A DNA stretch of 64,000 nt from Coriaria nepalensis (GCA_027186245.1 CP114498.1:2115501-2179500); one strand, 5' to 3'; numbered from the stretch's first letter, positions 24,735-36,607 are shown. Translations and numbers: made by a program. Notes: generated by a model not told the origin, from the sequence alone.

Positions 24735-26723
24735 ATGGCTACAAAGGCACAGCTCCTAACTCTATTCTGTCTCTTCCTCTCCCTCTTGAACCACCCAGTA
24801 AAATCCCAACTTACTAACTCCGATTCCGAGTTCTTCTTTAACGGCTTCACTAACCGCAGAGACAACATCACCCTAAACGGCGCTGCAGAGATCGAACCGA
24901 GCGGCCTTCTCCGCCTCACAAACACGAGCTATCAGATCCTTGGCCACGCCTTCTACTCTTCTCCGATTCAATTCAAGAACTCCACCTCTGCTAAACCTCT
25001 TTCCTTCTCTACCGCCTTCGCCTTTGCCATAATCCCTCAGTACGCTAACTCCGGTGGCCATGGCTTCGCCTTCACCATCTCTCCGTCCAAAACCCTCGCC
25101 GGAGCTCTCCCCAGCCAGTACCTCGGACTTCTCAACGCCGGTGACGTCGGAAACTTCTCCAACCATTTGTTCGCCGTTGAATTCGATACCGTTCAAGATT
25201 TTGAATTCAACGACATTGATAACAACCATGTCGGAATCGACATCAACAGTTTGGACTCAAAAAAATCCGTGTCGGTTTCCAACAAGAATTCTTCCTACCC
25301 GAACTTCAATTTGAAGAGCGGTGACATTTTTCAAGCCTGGATCGATTACGATTCGGAAAATAATCTAATCGAGGTAAGGCTCAACAGGTCTTCGATAAAA
25401 CCCATAAAACCAATTCTGTCTTGGAACGTGGATCTTTCGAATGTTCTAGAAGATTCCATGTACGTCGGATTTTCCAGCTCAACTGGGTCCCTCTCGAGCT
25501 CGCATTACATTCTGGGTTGGAGCTTCAGAATCGATAATGGAGAAGCAAGGTCTTTCTATCTAGAAGCTCTACCTTCACTATCTCGGCCGAAGAAAAAGAA
25601 TCGGACGGCTCTGATAGTTGGTGTTTCGATCGGGACCAGTTTAGGGGCTTGTTTGGTAATAGGGATAGCTTATTACGTGTTTCGGAGAGTAAAAAACGCG
25701 GATGTGATCGAGCCATGGGAAGTTGGAATTGGCCCGCATAGGTTTCCTTACAAGGAGTTGAAGAAGGCAACAAGAGGGTTCGGAGAGAAAGAGGTGATCG
25801 GATTTGGCGGATTTGGTCGGGTTTATAAAGGGACATTGCCAGTTTTGAAAACCGAAATCGCGGTCAAGCGGATTTATAGTGAATCTAAACAGGGAATTCA
25901 AGAATTCGTGTCGGAAATTGCTAGTATCGGGCGGCTTCGTCATAGAAATTTGGTTCAATTGCTTGGTTGGTGTAGAAGAAAAGATGATCTTTTACTTGTT
26001 TATGACTTTATGCCTAATGGGAGTTTAGATAAGTGTCTTTTTAATCCGTCGAATGGGTTGGTTTTGACTTGGGAACAACGGTTTAAGATCATTAAAGGTG
26101 TAGCTTCCGGGTTGTTATATTTGCACGAGGAATGGGAGCAAACCGTGATTCATAGAGATATTAAAGCGGGAAATGTTTTGCTTGATAGTGATCTAAATGC
26201 AAAGCTTGGTGATTTCGGATTGGCTAAGTTGCATGAGCACGGGTCAAACCCAAGTACGACCAGGGTTGTAGGCACGTTGGGGTATTTGGCACCGGAGCTG
26301 ACTCGGACCGGTAAACCCACGACGAGCTCGGATGTGTTTGCGTTCGGGGCTTTGTTGCTTGAAGTGGTGTGTGGGAGAAGGCCCATGGATCCCAAGGCAA
26401 TGCCTGAGGAGCTTATGTTGGTTGATTGGGTTTGGGAAAGGTGGATGGACAGGGCAATCCTTGATGTTGTGGATCCAAAGTTGGTAGGTGAGTTTGATGA
26501 AGTGGAGGTTATTGTGGTCTTGAAGTTGGGCCTTATGTGTTCTAACTATTTTCCTGAATCCCGGCCCAGTATTAGGCAGTTGGTGCGGTTCTTAGAGGGG
26601 GAGATCGCACCACCGGATGTGGTTGAGAATCCAAATTTCCATGATATGAAAAAGGGAGGTAATGGTGGTAATGTTGTTGCATTTGAGGAGTGTATCCATT
26701 TGAAACCCAACTTCTTATTTTGA
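24735..26723 (+). CDS. L-type lectin-domain receptor-like kinase (LecRK), single exon
   Basis: 662 residues, intronless as is usual for LecRKs. Seen: signal peptide at about residues 1-24; legume-lectin domain at about 28-270 with VEFDTVQDFEFNDIDNNHVG (the metal/sugar-binding region) and many N-glycosylation sequons; transmembrane helix at about 292-316 (LIVGVSIGTSLGACLVIGIA); and a Ser/Thr kinase domain at about 350-620. The kinase has the Gly-rich loop GFGGFGRVYKG, catalytic Lys in IAVKRI, HRDIKAGNVLLD and LGDFGLAKL. It is an RD kinase with all catalytic residues present; HRDIKAGN replaces the common HRDVKASN. Family knowledge: LecRKs sit in the plasma membrane and act in immunity, extracellular nucleotide sensing and pollen development. 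Sequence style suggests clade IV, with moderate confidence. Confidence 0.95.
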   Translation: MATKAQLLTLFCLFLSLLNHPVKSQLTNSDSEFFFNGFTNRRDNITLNGAAEIEPSGLLRLTNTSYQILGHAFYSSPIQFKNSTSAKPLSFSTAFAFAIIPQYANSGGHGFAFTISPSKTLAGALPSQYLGLLNAGDVGNFSNHLFAVEFDTVQDFEFNDIDNNHVGIDINSLDSKKSVSVSNKNSSYPNFNLKSGDIFQAWIDYDSENNLIEVRLNRSSIKPIKPILSWNVDLSNVLEDSMYVGFSSSTGSLSSSHYILGWSFRIDNGEARSFYLEALPSLSRPKKKNRTALIVGVSIGTSLGACLVIGIAYYVFRRVKNADVIEPWEVGIGPHRFPYKELKKATRGFGEKEVIGFGGFGRVYKGTLPVLKTEIAVKRIYSESKQGIQEFVSEIASIGRLRHRNLVQLLGWCRRKDDLLLVYDFMPNGSLDKCLFNPSNGLVLTWEQRFKIIKGVASGLLYLHEEWEQTVIHRDIKAGNVLLDSDLNAKLGDFGLAKLHEHGSNPSTTRVVGTLGYLAPELTRTGKPTTSSDVFAFGALLLEVVCGRRPMDPKAMPEELMLVDWVWERWMDRAILDVVDPKLVGEFDEVEVIVVLKLGLMCSNYFPESRPSIRQLVRFLEGEIAPPDVVENPNFHDMKKGGNGGNVVAFEECIHLKPNFLF

Positions 26724-27829
26724 AAAGGAAAGCAGTCGGTGACGATAATAATGATGATGGCGAAGACGACGGTGATGTTGAAATGGGTCAATAACCGGTA
26801 GTATTAGATACATGGTAAAGCTCAATAACCGGTAGTAATAGATACATAGTCCCATTTTGGTTGTCCCTCTTGTACAAGTAGTGAACTGTTAGAAATCATG
26901 ATATGTTCAAGCGTGGGTTTAGTAGAAAAGTATATTTGTGGTGTAGATACAATTATAGATCATAACTTTTGGTAGTAGTCTTTGTACGATGTGATGGGAA
27001 CATGAAATGTGCTTTTTATACGTAGTGTTTTTTTTTTTCCTTAGAGAAAGGTGCCGTGATTCTTTTTCTTTTCTTTTCCTACCAAACAAACACCTAACAC
27101 CTGCCATTGTTTCTGATATTTTTACGAGTTTACTACAAATTTGTGCATAGAGGCCGTTTGAAGCATGTCAAAGGTTGGTGGAAAGTATCTGTCGAACAAA
27201 CATCATACGAACTATCATCACTTGGAATTAATGGCATAAAATGTCATATTTGGAGTATTGCAATTTCAAATAGAATCGCAGGGGGTAAGTTTCGAAATTT
27301 ATGACAAAAAAATAGTTAGCCAATAGTGAAGTTAAAGAGTTGATTTTAGGTTTCAGCTGGCAATGATGCTATTGACAGCAACGCTGTAATAACATAAAAT
27401 AGCTGTGTTTTTTTTTTTTTTTTCCTAAACCCATGTACTCGTTATTCAACGAATCCATGTGCTGTCAAAGGGTTATGTCTGAATCCATGTGCACTCGTCC
27501 AAGTAGGTCAAACCAGCTAATACATTAGCATTCAAAAAGAAGTAATGAGAAGAAAATCATGTTAGTCAAAAGTGTCAGGATATTCTAGACTAGCCTGAGA
27601 CTTCCGAAAATAGTCAAAATATAAGAAAAAAAAATGTCCATCTTGAAGCTTCATAGCAAACTTTACATTATGTTACTTAGACCCTTTAAATGATTCAAAC
27701 ATTACTAAGACTACAAAGAACAGGATGTACATGAGAAATTTAATCAGACAACTACACCCCCCCACCTCTCTTCAAATATAGGCAGCTACAAACTACTACT
27801 AACCTGTATTCGATCATCTAACACAGTCG
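26724..27829. other. Intergenic region downstream of the lectin kinase
   Basis: No gene seen. Contains a 34-bp tandem duplication at 26788-26850 in the probable 3' UTR of the kinase gene, a poly-T at about 27409-27423, and otherwise featureless AT-rich DNA. Confidence 0.45.
26788..26850. repeat. 34-bp tandem duplication in the LecRK 3' UTR
   Basis: TCAATAACCGGTAGTATTAG begins at 26788, and the same phrase with one change begins at 26822. The second copy is slightly truncated. Confidence 0.85.
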
Positions 27830-28990
27830 AGTTATTATTGGCAAACCCCATTGTCTAGAGTATTATCCTCTTCGCTCTCTCTCGTTGTTTTGAAAACCAC
27901 ATTTGTTTTAATCGCAAGTTGTGGTGAACAAAGTCAAGATCGCTAATGGGTTGATGCTCTAAGTGATTACTCATGTCATGATTTTTTCTCAAAAAGAATC
28001 TTATTTATCTTGAATTCAATCAAGCTGGATGTTTGGCTGAGAATTCGGACTGCTAATCGTGCCAAATTCGGACAACCTCCTCCATATGTTGACCACCATT
28101 CAGCTAAAAGAGAACCAAGTCATTAAGTCAAAAAACAACCCCAAAAATCTACTCACCGGGAAGTCGTATGTCTCTAACTCGAATAGCCATCTTTCTCCCC
28201 AAATCACCAAATGCATTCTTGTACAAGTTAATCTCTCTAATGATCTTATCTTGCACTTTAGTATCACTAACCAGTCTTTCTTTGCAATCAAGCACCACAG
28301 AGAGAATCTGGCTCCGAATATTCCCTTCAATACTGTAAAAGAATTTGGGGTTAAGGTAAAATCCGGCTTGCATGAAGAGGATGATGCCACTGCTAGTCTC
28401 ACCTTCGATCTATAAATATTCCAATAGATCGTATAATCCTCACTCTTAACAAGCTCCATTTTAATAGCTTCTTTCGCCCGATACATTCCCGCATAAACAT
28501 ATCCCATGGCAGGCCTCCTTTTACTACTCACTATCCTTAAAACCCGTAAAAGAGAATTTGTCATACGGGTAACTAACGAACAAGAAGACCAAAACAACTG
28601 ATTACTTACTAAATCTAACATTTCCAAACCGCCTGGTTTCTTGGAAAATGGCAATCCATCCACTCTTGTGAAGTCACCATAGACTGAAGATTATGTTTTA
28701 GATCAACCATTCTTTTTATAGTACTAAAGTTTGTAGAAGATCTAGTGGTGCTTGGTTCTATAATATCAATGCCACAAGTAAACCTTCGAACGATGTTTAA
28801 GACCACACGATTATTGAACACAAATCTTGTTATTGATCTAGATTGTTCAATTACTGTATTTATCCATTCAATGGTTCTGTAATTTCATTTCTTCGAGGGG
28901 AAAAAAAAAAAAACTCTTGATATCTAACTCTTTTAAGATTATCCCCAAAAATTGATGATCTATCTGAGTTTCAAACATAAATATCTATTG
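27830..28990 (-). pseudogene. hAT-superfamily transposase fossil (DUF659/hAT-dimerisation type)
   Basis: On the minus strand the frames read in order: RFVFNNRVVLNIVRRFTCG and VDLKHNLQSMVTSQEWMDC (about 28840-28640), GLEMLDLVSNQLFWSSCSLV and MGYVYAGMYRAKEAIKMELV (28630-28430), FYLNPKFFYSIEGNI with VQDKIIREINLYKNAFGDLG (28370-28180), and EWWSTYGGGCPNLARLAVRI (28115-28050), then a NHLEHQ-like tail. These are consecutive parts of the catalytic and C-terminal region of plant hAT-like transposases with a DUF659 domain. Frameshifts separate the blocks, a segment around 28400 is deleted, and no BED zinc finger or terminal inverted repeats were found. It is a dead 5'-truncated copy. A domesticated gene is unlikely because of the frameshifts. 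Confidence 0.8.
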
Positions 28991-29191
28991 GCTGCTTGAA
29001 TCAAAACAGGACAATACATATCATATTATTTTTTTGTCGGAAAAAGGAAAAGTAACAGAAAAATCTAAGAACCGTTAGAAACCTAGAATTTACTAGGAAA
29101 ACCATGTCGTTTTGGTCGACGAGCATTAATTGGGCCTGCTTGGTAACCGAGCCCAGAAAGCCGAAGCCAACCCATTCCACCCGCAAAGCGT

Positions 29192-29230
29192 CTTCCTCGT
29201 CTTCCTCGTCTTCCTCGTCTTCCTCGTCTC
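29192..29230. repeat. 9-bp minisatellite (CTTCCTCGT) in the SDIR1 5' leader
   Basis: CTTCCTCGT is repeated about four times in perfect tandem, followed by a degenerate CTCCGTCG unit. It lies in the probable non-coding first exon of SDIR1, upstream of a GTAAGT donor at about 29327. Confidence 0.7.
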
Positions 29231-30143
29231 CGTCGAAGAACCTCTAGATTATTACAGATAAACGAAGGGGACGAGGATTGGATTATGCATTGACTAAATC
29301 GTTGATGCTTTTTCCTTTTGATCATTGTGTAAGTCTTTCTTTCTTCTCAATTTTGATCTAGCTGCTGATTTCTTGTTGTCAAATTAGGTCAATTTAGGAT
29401 CCTAAAGCTTTATCTCGTGATTCTCGCTATTTTTTTGTTCGTTTTATTTCCTCTTAACAAATTAAGTAGTAGCTGACTTTCTTCTAAGTGTGAAATTTCT
29501 GTTTAGCTTGATTTCACATATAAATTCTTTCATTAAGTCTCACGGAGCAATGTAGTTCCATCTTCTTGGTTAGGTTAGCTTTTGTTTTGTAGCTTAATTT
29601 TTTATATTGCCGTTGCTTTATTTCTCCTTATTAAATTTTAATTTATACGGAGCAAAATTGAAATTTTTTAATGTAAATTTGAACCTTTTTCTTTGATTTC
29701 TAGTTCGTATTTAATTGGCTCTATTGTCATTGCTTGCACCTATGGAGAAAAGTGGAAACTCTAATGGCAAAATTCAATATAGACATTTGGTCACAAAACC
29801 CTTCTTTTTTTTTTTTTTATAATGATAAATGTGACTTCATTTATTATGTTTACTACTATTTCGATGTATCGGGGGTTGAAAATCAGTGTTCAAAATAAGA
29901 CTATGTAGACGTTTGTTGTCTATGAGGCTCTAGTATCTTAGTCCACTATCCAAATTGATCTCAGATGAATGTGGCCACCTTCTTAACTTTTTGGATTTCT
30001 TTCTATCAAGATACTTAGTATGTAACTCTCTCCTCAATGAGCTATAGGATCTCAGATGCTGTGTGTTTGGTGAAGCTATAGGATTTCCGTAGTTTGGCGA
30101 GCCTACATTTTCCTTTAACAAGATCCCATAAAATTCTCCCAGC

Positions 30144-32129
30144 ATGAGCTTCGTTTTCCGAGGAACGAGAGCACCAGACATAGAGAGTGATCTCTCTGGA
30201 TTTATACCTGAGCGGCGAGCAATGGTATGCAATACTCTTACCTAGGTTTTCATGCTTTTGTGAGTTCTGTTTCTGCTCTGACTTTCCAACTTATGTATGC
30301 TGATATTTCTTCTGCTGTTGATCAGCGGGTTCATTCAGCCCGTCCAGTTAATTCTAACTCACTTGCCTTTCTTCTCACAGGTAGATAGATCATTTTTCAT
30401 GTATTAATTACTCATTATGTGTCAATAAGCAGTAAATTATGTTTTATCATGGCATTTTATTAACCATGATTATCTATTTTTTCTGTCAGTTCTGTTGTTA
30501 TTCATGTTATTAAACTCACACCAAATGTCACCTAACTTTCTGGTAATTTCTATCTCTTGTGTTAGTGTATACTATTAATTTTACTCTTAATCATCCTTAT
30601 TGCAAGGCAGCTTATCATCATTTTTCTTTGTTTCATTCTTAAAACTTACAGCTCTGGCTTGTGGTTGGTGTTTTCGTGATGGCTACAACATTAAGGATGT
30701 ATGCAACTTGTCAGCAACTCCAGGCCCAAGCCCAGGCTCATGCAATGGCAGCCAGTGTTCTTCTCGGCCATACTGAGTTGCGGTTGCAAATGCCACCATC
30801 CATAGCGTTCGCAACCAGAGGGCGTTTACAGGGCCTTAGACTTCAGCTTGCATTACTTGACCGGGAATTTGATGACCTAGGTATTGCATTAGTATAAAAT
30901 GAATTTTAAATCTTGGGTGATAACATTTAAAATAGTTATCGATCGAATGATTCTGTCCCTAAGATACGTCCACTTTCAGATTATGAAACTTTGAGAGCAT
31001 TGGATTCGGACAATGTTCCAACAGTTCCTTCAATGAGTGATGAAGAGATAAATGCCCTTCCTGCTCATAAGTATAAGGTCTCTGGCTCCCAAAGGTAAGC
31101 AAGCAATAGGGCTTGTTCAATTGTCTTTGTAGTGTTATTCTGCAAATTCTTAAGTTGCATTATTTTGTCTTGAAAACGTTTTTGTATTAAGAACGTAACC
31201 CTGATTCAAAGATTTAATGAATTATCTCATCATTCTCCTGGGTTTTACTAAAGGTTTAAAGGTTGCTTTGCTCAATCCCTATAATCAATTCAGAGGGATG
31301 CAATCTCCATATAATATGTGTGTGCGCATTTCAGGACTCGGGTTTTTATGATTATTTATTTTAAGTGATTAAGGACTAAATTGTGAACTGGATCTACAAA
31401 TATCTTATTGGATTGTCATTTCTATTAGAACTAAAAAACCGGTACTGGTGTGTAGAGTATTGCTGCTTAGAAAGCCTGGATTTAATAGTAACGTATCTCA
31501 TACTTGCAATAACATTTCAACTTGGTCTTGAATTTTTCAGTGGTTCTAACCCTTCCTCGTCGATTCAACAGGGCTCCTCTTCAACTACTGAGGTTTCTTT
31601 CTCCTATCTCAGTGTTTCTGGAAGTTGATACAAATTGCAACCACCTATGCATTTTAGAAATATCCAAATACATTCATTACCAATCTATGAATCTGTTCTT
31701 ATTTCTTTTACAGAAGAAACAAGATCTAGCCAATTCAATTGGGAGTACAAAATCCTCAGACGATGAACTGACTTGCAGTGTTTGCTTGGAGCAAGTTAGT
31801 GTTGGAGAACTTCTACGAAGCTTGCCATGCCTACACCAGGTTTATCATCTTCTATCACCTCAATCCTTAGCCAATAAATTTTCATGTCATTGCTTTTATA
31901 TTTTACTTAAACAGGCTACCCTTCTATTTAAATATCTTTTGAAAGAAAAAAAAAAAAAAAAACTATACTTCTACGGCCATCTTCAACTAATTTCATTTTG
32001 CAGTTTCATGCAAATTGCATTGATCCATGGCTCCGGCAACAAGGAACATGTCCGGTTTGTAAGTACAGAGCAGGGTCCGAATGGCACGAAAATGAAGAAG
32101 GCGAAACCGATGTTTCTTACATGGTTTGA
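30144..32129 (+). CDS. SDIR1: SDIR1: RING-H2 E3 ubiquitin ligase with membrane segments, 8 coding exons
   Basis: Exons 30144-30224, 30326-30380, 30490-30542, 30652-30880, 30980-31094, 31541-31592, 31714-31839 and 32004-32129 give 278 residues (Arabidopsis SDIR1 is about 273). Seen: the N-terminus MSFVFRGTRAPDIESDLSGF; two hydrophobic segments at about residues 38-60 and 64-85; and a C-terminal RING-H2 at about 216-256 with CSVCLEQ, LPCLHQFHANCIDPWLRQQ and CPVC, all eight ligands present. The C-terminus is VSYMV. Family knowledge: SDIR1 is an ER-membrane ubiquitin ligase that promotes ABA and drought/salt responses. A 5'-leader intron is probable, from a GTAAGT at about 29327 to somewhere before 30144. 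Every junction keeps frame. The conserved start matches the family N-terminus. Confidence 0.95.
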
Positions 32130-33426
32130 TTTTCTTCATTCATTTATATAATGAGGTTACTAATGGGAGAGCTGAGCTCTAATATATACATTTATGGTGA
32201 AAGGAGAATAGATTATGTGAATGAGACGTCTGTTGTAATTATGGCGGAACTGGTGTTTGAGTACCTTGAAAGTGGTTGCAAGAATGGCTGAATTACTGTG
32301 TTTGATAATCGCTAGGGCACATGGTGGGGCCCGTATATATTTAGTAAGGATTAAGGAAGGTTTATGAACTTTATAGAGATTCTCGTTCATGCTCTCTCCT
32401 TTGACCTTTTGGGCCATGCCTACTGCCTATTGGATTGATATCCGTGTTCTGGGCTTTGAGTCAGCTGGCTATGATCGTTTTTGTAAGCATGGTAATCCTC
32501 CTCCTTCCTTAATCGGTGAGATTTTATGAGACCATCTGTTTCACGCCAATCTGAAATTGTCAATAATTCCATGAAGCTTTCCTTCCTTCACAATGATGGC
32601 AGCCTTTCAAAATCATGAAAAGACATAACTACTGTTTCTGTTTCATTTTACCACCTTATGATACGCTCTTTTTAATGTGTTTTAGATATACTTGGCTCGA
32701 TTTGCTTGTTGTGCCTTGTGACCTGTGGGGATTGATTATAAACCTTACCACGTCCCATATAAAGAATTTTTCTGGTGAGGCTACGTTACCGTATAAAAGT
32801 GACGATTAGTGAACTTGCCGTCAACATGACGGATTGAGACAAAAGATATATACCATAATTTATACATTAGTGAACTTGTGGTCAACGTCATGCACTAGTT
32901 GTTAGTATATACTTATGTACTACAAATATGCATTCTTATCTTATGACATATATCCATTACAAAACAAAACTTATGCCCTCAAACAACTTGCTTTATTATC
33001 ATAACAATCTTACTTTTATTATTATTTTAATTTATTTTAATTTTGACTCTAATCACTTACTCTAATATATATCCAACTTATCAATGACTAATGACTACTA
33101 GTATTTTATTTTTAATATGACTAGTCATCATAATTCATAAATGCCTTTATAAATATTGAATGATAAATATATATTGATGTTAGAATTTTTTGAACGAGCG
33201 ATGAAAAATTATTAATAATAATTAAACTGATTAATAGAATGAATAATTAATGTGACTAGGATTGAGTAAAATTTTAGTTTTCGGTAAAATTGAATTGAAA
33301 CCAAAACTATATTTAACTTAAATTTTCACTGATTTGATCATGAAACCGACCGAAATTGGTTGATTTTTTTAGTTTTTTAATTTATATTTAATTATATCTT
33401 AATATAAATAATTAATAAGCATATAT

Positions 33427-33471
33427 AATAATAATAATAATAATAATTATTATTATTATTATTATTATTAT
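33427..33471. repeat. AAT/ATT inverted microsatellite
   Basis: A run of AAT units passes directly into a run of ATT units, forming a self-complementary simple repeat. Confidence 0.8.
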
Positions 33472-33676
33472 GTATATAATTTTTACTTTATAATAAAATC
33501 ACTTTTATTTAATAAAATTTTTAAATAAAATTTAATATTATAATAATTAAAAATATTATTTTATCTTAATATTATAATCAAAATAATATTTAAATATATC
33601 TTAAATTTATTAATCACAGCTCAATATCATCCTAGCAGCTCTAACATTTATGCCCAAGTATAAAATCTAACTACGT

Positions 33677-33798
33677 GTCACATATCTCAAACTCCGCTGC
33701 TGGTATGCCGAGAAACTACGAAACCGCAAACCCCCCCCCCCCCCCTCCCCCTTCCGCCCCTTGCTTTGTTTTCCCTTCGATTTGTTTCTGAACTCTTC
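33677..33798. repeat. Degraded duplicate of the RTFL 3' flank
   Basis: Shares, in order, TCACATATCTCAA-CTCCG, TGC-TGGTATGCC-AGAAACTAC and GATTTGTTTCTG-ACTCTTC with 35589-35716. A poly-C expansion replaces the middle part. Confidence 0.65.
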
Positions 33799-34390
33799 GT
33801 TAAAAGGGCGATGAAATTCATAAAGTGGTTAAGTGGCACCAGAATTTAAAAAGTGAGAGTATTATTGACTTATTTATTAATTTATTATTTAAGAATTTTA
33901 CTTATAAATAAAAGATTTGGTGAAAGTCAAAAATCGAGTAATACTTATAAATCATTTTTACATATTGGAAAATTTTTTCTCAAAACTCTACATTACATTT
34001 ATTTTTATTCAATTTCTCTTAAAATTATATTTTTACTTAGATTTATTATTTAAAATTAATAATTAGATCATCATATTTTTACTTAAGTTATATTCTTAAT
34101 ATGTCGATCAAAAATTTGATATATATTTTTTATTTATTTAATTTTTTATTTATCATTTTTATAAAAATAAAATTAATTTATTATCATATATTTAATATAT
34201 TATTTTTAATTTTATCATTTTATTAAAATATTATTATTTATTTATTTATTATATCTTTCAACTTTTAATTCAATTTTCATTAATTATTATTTTACTTTAT
34301 TATCATTAATTTAATATATATATATATTTTTTAAAATTAGATTTAAATTAATTTAAACTATTTTATCTAATTAAGTTAACTTAATTATAT

Positions 34391-34429
<39 letters not shown>

Positions 34430-35841
34430 AATTTAATTTTATAATATAAAAATTATTTTAATTTTCTAAAATACTAAAAACTCTCGTATTTATTATTATA
34501 TTTTTTCGATAGTTAAATCTGCTCAATATCAATATCAATTTTTTCACTAATATTAATTTTTGATTTTTCCGACGTAAAAGAGCCAAAAAAATATCCTATC
34601 GAAGTTCTATTCCTATTAGCGTGCAAGTTTTTGCAAAAGAAATCAAAACAAAATACTTTGGTTTTATCTTTTGTCCTATATTTTGATTATTTTGACGCAC
34701 GAGTCCAAATAAATAAATAAATAAATAAATAATAAATAAATAAATCCCTTCTAGAAATAGGGAAAGTATGAAGAAACTTAAAAACCATTCAAACATATAT
34801 ATATATATATATATACGAATAAAGCATGAAAAATATATATAAATATATAAACTAAAGACATTATTTTAACCCAGGTTTATATATCGGTTTCATAAATGTT
34901 AACTAATAAAACATCTTAAATATCAATAAATAAATAAAAACAAAAAAAAGCAGAGCAGCTCTGCTACCCTTTGAATGTTCAAAGGCTGTCTCTCTCTATT
35001 ATGAATCTGATGGGTAGCTCCTTTCTCTGTCCCGCACGTTGATCCATCTTGCTCTGGGGATAGTGTTTATTATTTTATATTAAATTAAATTAATGGAAGA
35101 AAGCTTTTAATTATTATTTATTTATTCTATTTTTTGCAGATACAAACCATATCAGATCCACAAGGAACTGATAATCAGTTTGCTGCGTTCTGCAGAATGC
35201 TTAAATGGTTTCTCTCTCTCTCTCTCTTCCCGGGAGAGATAGAGAGAGAGAGAGAGATATGGAGAGAGTTAAGACGTGAGATCATCGTCTCTTCAAAGTG
35301 ACCCATCACTTCAATCATCCGCAAAAAGTGTAGACGTATGTATATCCAGAAAGAAGAGTGAAAAATAAAAAATAAAAAAAGAGAAGTGCAAGGAAACCAG
35401 GAAAGAATTGACGTCAAGTTTGATCATTTCTTTCGACTAAAGTTATAACAGTTTAACAGTACTAGTTTCAAACATGAAAGACCCATCAAGCTTTCCTTCA
35501 TTAATTTCTCTCTAATAATAAAAGCAAAGAGGAAAAAAAAAAAAAAACAGAGTAAACATTTCTGCACAATTATATAATCTATCTATGTTTCACATATCTC
35601 AACCTCCGATTGATCTCTTTCCAGCTCTTCTTCTTCTTCTTCTTCTTCTGCTTGGATGCCAAGAAACTACAAAACACCAAAACCGAACCCCATCAGATTT
35701 GTTTCTGGACTCTTCTGATCCAACAGAGAATACTATTCATTAAACAGAGCACGCGCATGCCCACTTCAAAAACATGACCAGAGGAAAAAGAAAGAGATTT
35801 GTTTTTTTTCTGGGTTCTCTCTTTCTCTCCCTACAAGTCTT

Positions 35842-36108
35842 CTAAGAATCAGTGTAATCTCTCCAGCAAACGAGCATGGTAACACATCGCCTCACAATGT
35901 AAAACCTCGCTCTCTGTTCCTTAACTAATCTCGCACACTTCCTGCTAAAAGAACACCTCCCCTGCGAATTCGTTGAATTCTTCGCCATGAGAGGATAATT
36001 CGACGAGGATCGAGTGCTTCTCGACGACCCTTCTTTCTTCGACAGCTTCCATTTCTCGTCGAAGTAAAACGGTTGAGAATTCGCACAAGAAGAAGCAGCG
36101 TCAGCCAT
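35842..36108 (-). CDS. ROTUNDIFOLIA-like (RTFL/DVL) small polypeptide
   Basis: 88 residues, single exon. Seen: a short N-terminus, a Ser/basic-rich middle (SSRSTRSSSN), and the C-terminal RTF domain at about residues 55-86 with SFSRKCARLVKEQRARFYIV followed by RRCVTMLVCWRDY, the diagnostic block of the DVL/RTFL family. Family knowledge: these plasma-membrane-associated micropeptides limit polar cell proliferation in lateral organs, and overexpression shortens leaves and siliques. The domain is intact, so the gene is probably functional. TATA-like sequences on the minus strand lie at about 36243-36254 and 36220-36229. The long 3' flank is partly duplicated about 1.9 kb away. The upstream overlapping reading frame starting at 36161 is in another frame and lacks family content. 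Confidence 0.93.
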   Translation of the reverse strand: MADAASSCANSQPFYFDEKWKLSKKEGSSRSTRSSSNYPLMAKNSTNSQGRCSFSRKCARLVKEQRARFYIVRRCVTMLVCWRDYTDS

Positions 36109-36572
36109 AGAATGATATCTATAAAAAAATAAACTAAAAGGTCTCCTGTTATTATCTTCAATGGAATTAATTCCAGAAAGAAAAACAGATGGTTTGAAGT
36201 GAAATTTGCACAGTTGACTGTACTTATAGAGGGACAGTGATGATATTTATAAAGAGGGGAAGAGAGAGAGAGAAGGGGGTGTAGACTTTGTAGTTTGTAG
36301 AAGAAGAGAGTAGAGTAGAAAGTGAGCGGTGGGCATCAGCTGCTGGGTTTTTCTTTTTTGCCTCGAGATGTGACGCCCCTACAAATTATTATTATTATTA
36401 TTTATTATTTAAATTTTAAATTAATGTCTTAGGAAAATGTTATTATAAAGTGGTACGTTCCCAAAGCATACGTCATGGGCTACTAAAATAATTCAATAAT
36501 TTAATATGAGAGAGAAGGGAATAGATATTAAATGTCAGCATATCTGACTGAGCATCTGAAGCCGTAAAAATC

Positions 36573-36607
<35 letters not shown>

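Larger units (their letters stand above)
32130..35841. other. AT-rich intergenic region between SDIR1 and RTFL
   Basis: About 3.7 kb without a coding gene. It contains an AAT/ATT inverted microsatellite at 33427-33471, a poly-C tract at about 33730-33746, TA runs at 34393-34413 and 34796-34815, an AAAT microsatellite at about 34707-34744, and a CT/GA near-palindrome at 35211-35258. The segment 33677-33798 is a degraded copy of 35589-35716, the 3' flank of the RTFL gene. Confidence 0.5.

Noticed and set aside
29083..29325. Arg/Gly-rich open frame on the minus strand
   Set aside because: The RGR repeat is only the CTTCCTCGT minisatellite read in one frame; it lies in the SDIR1 leader.
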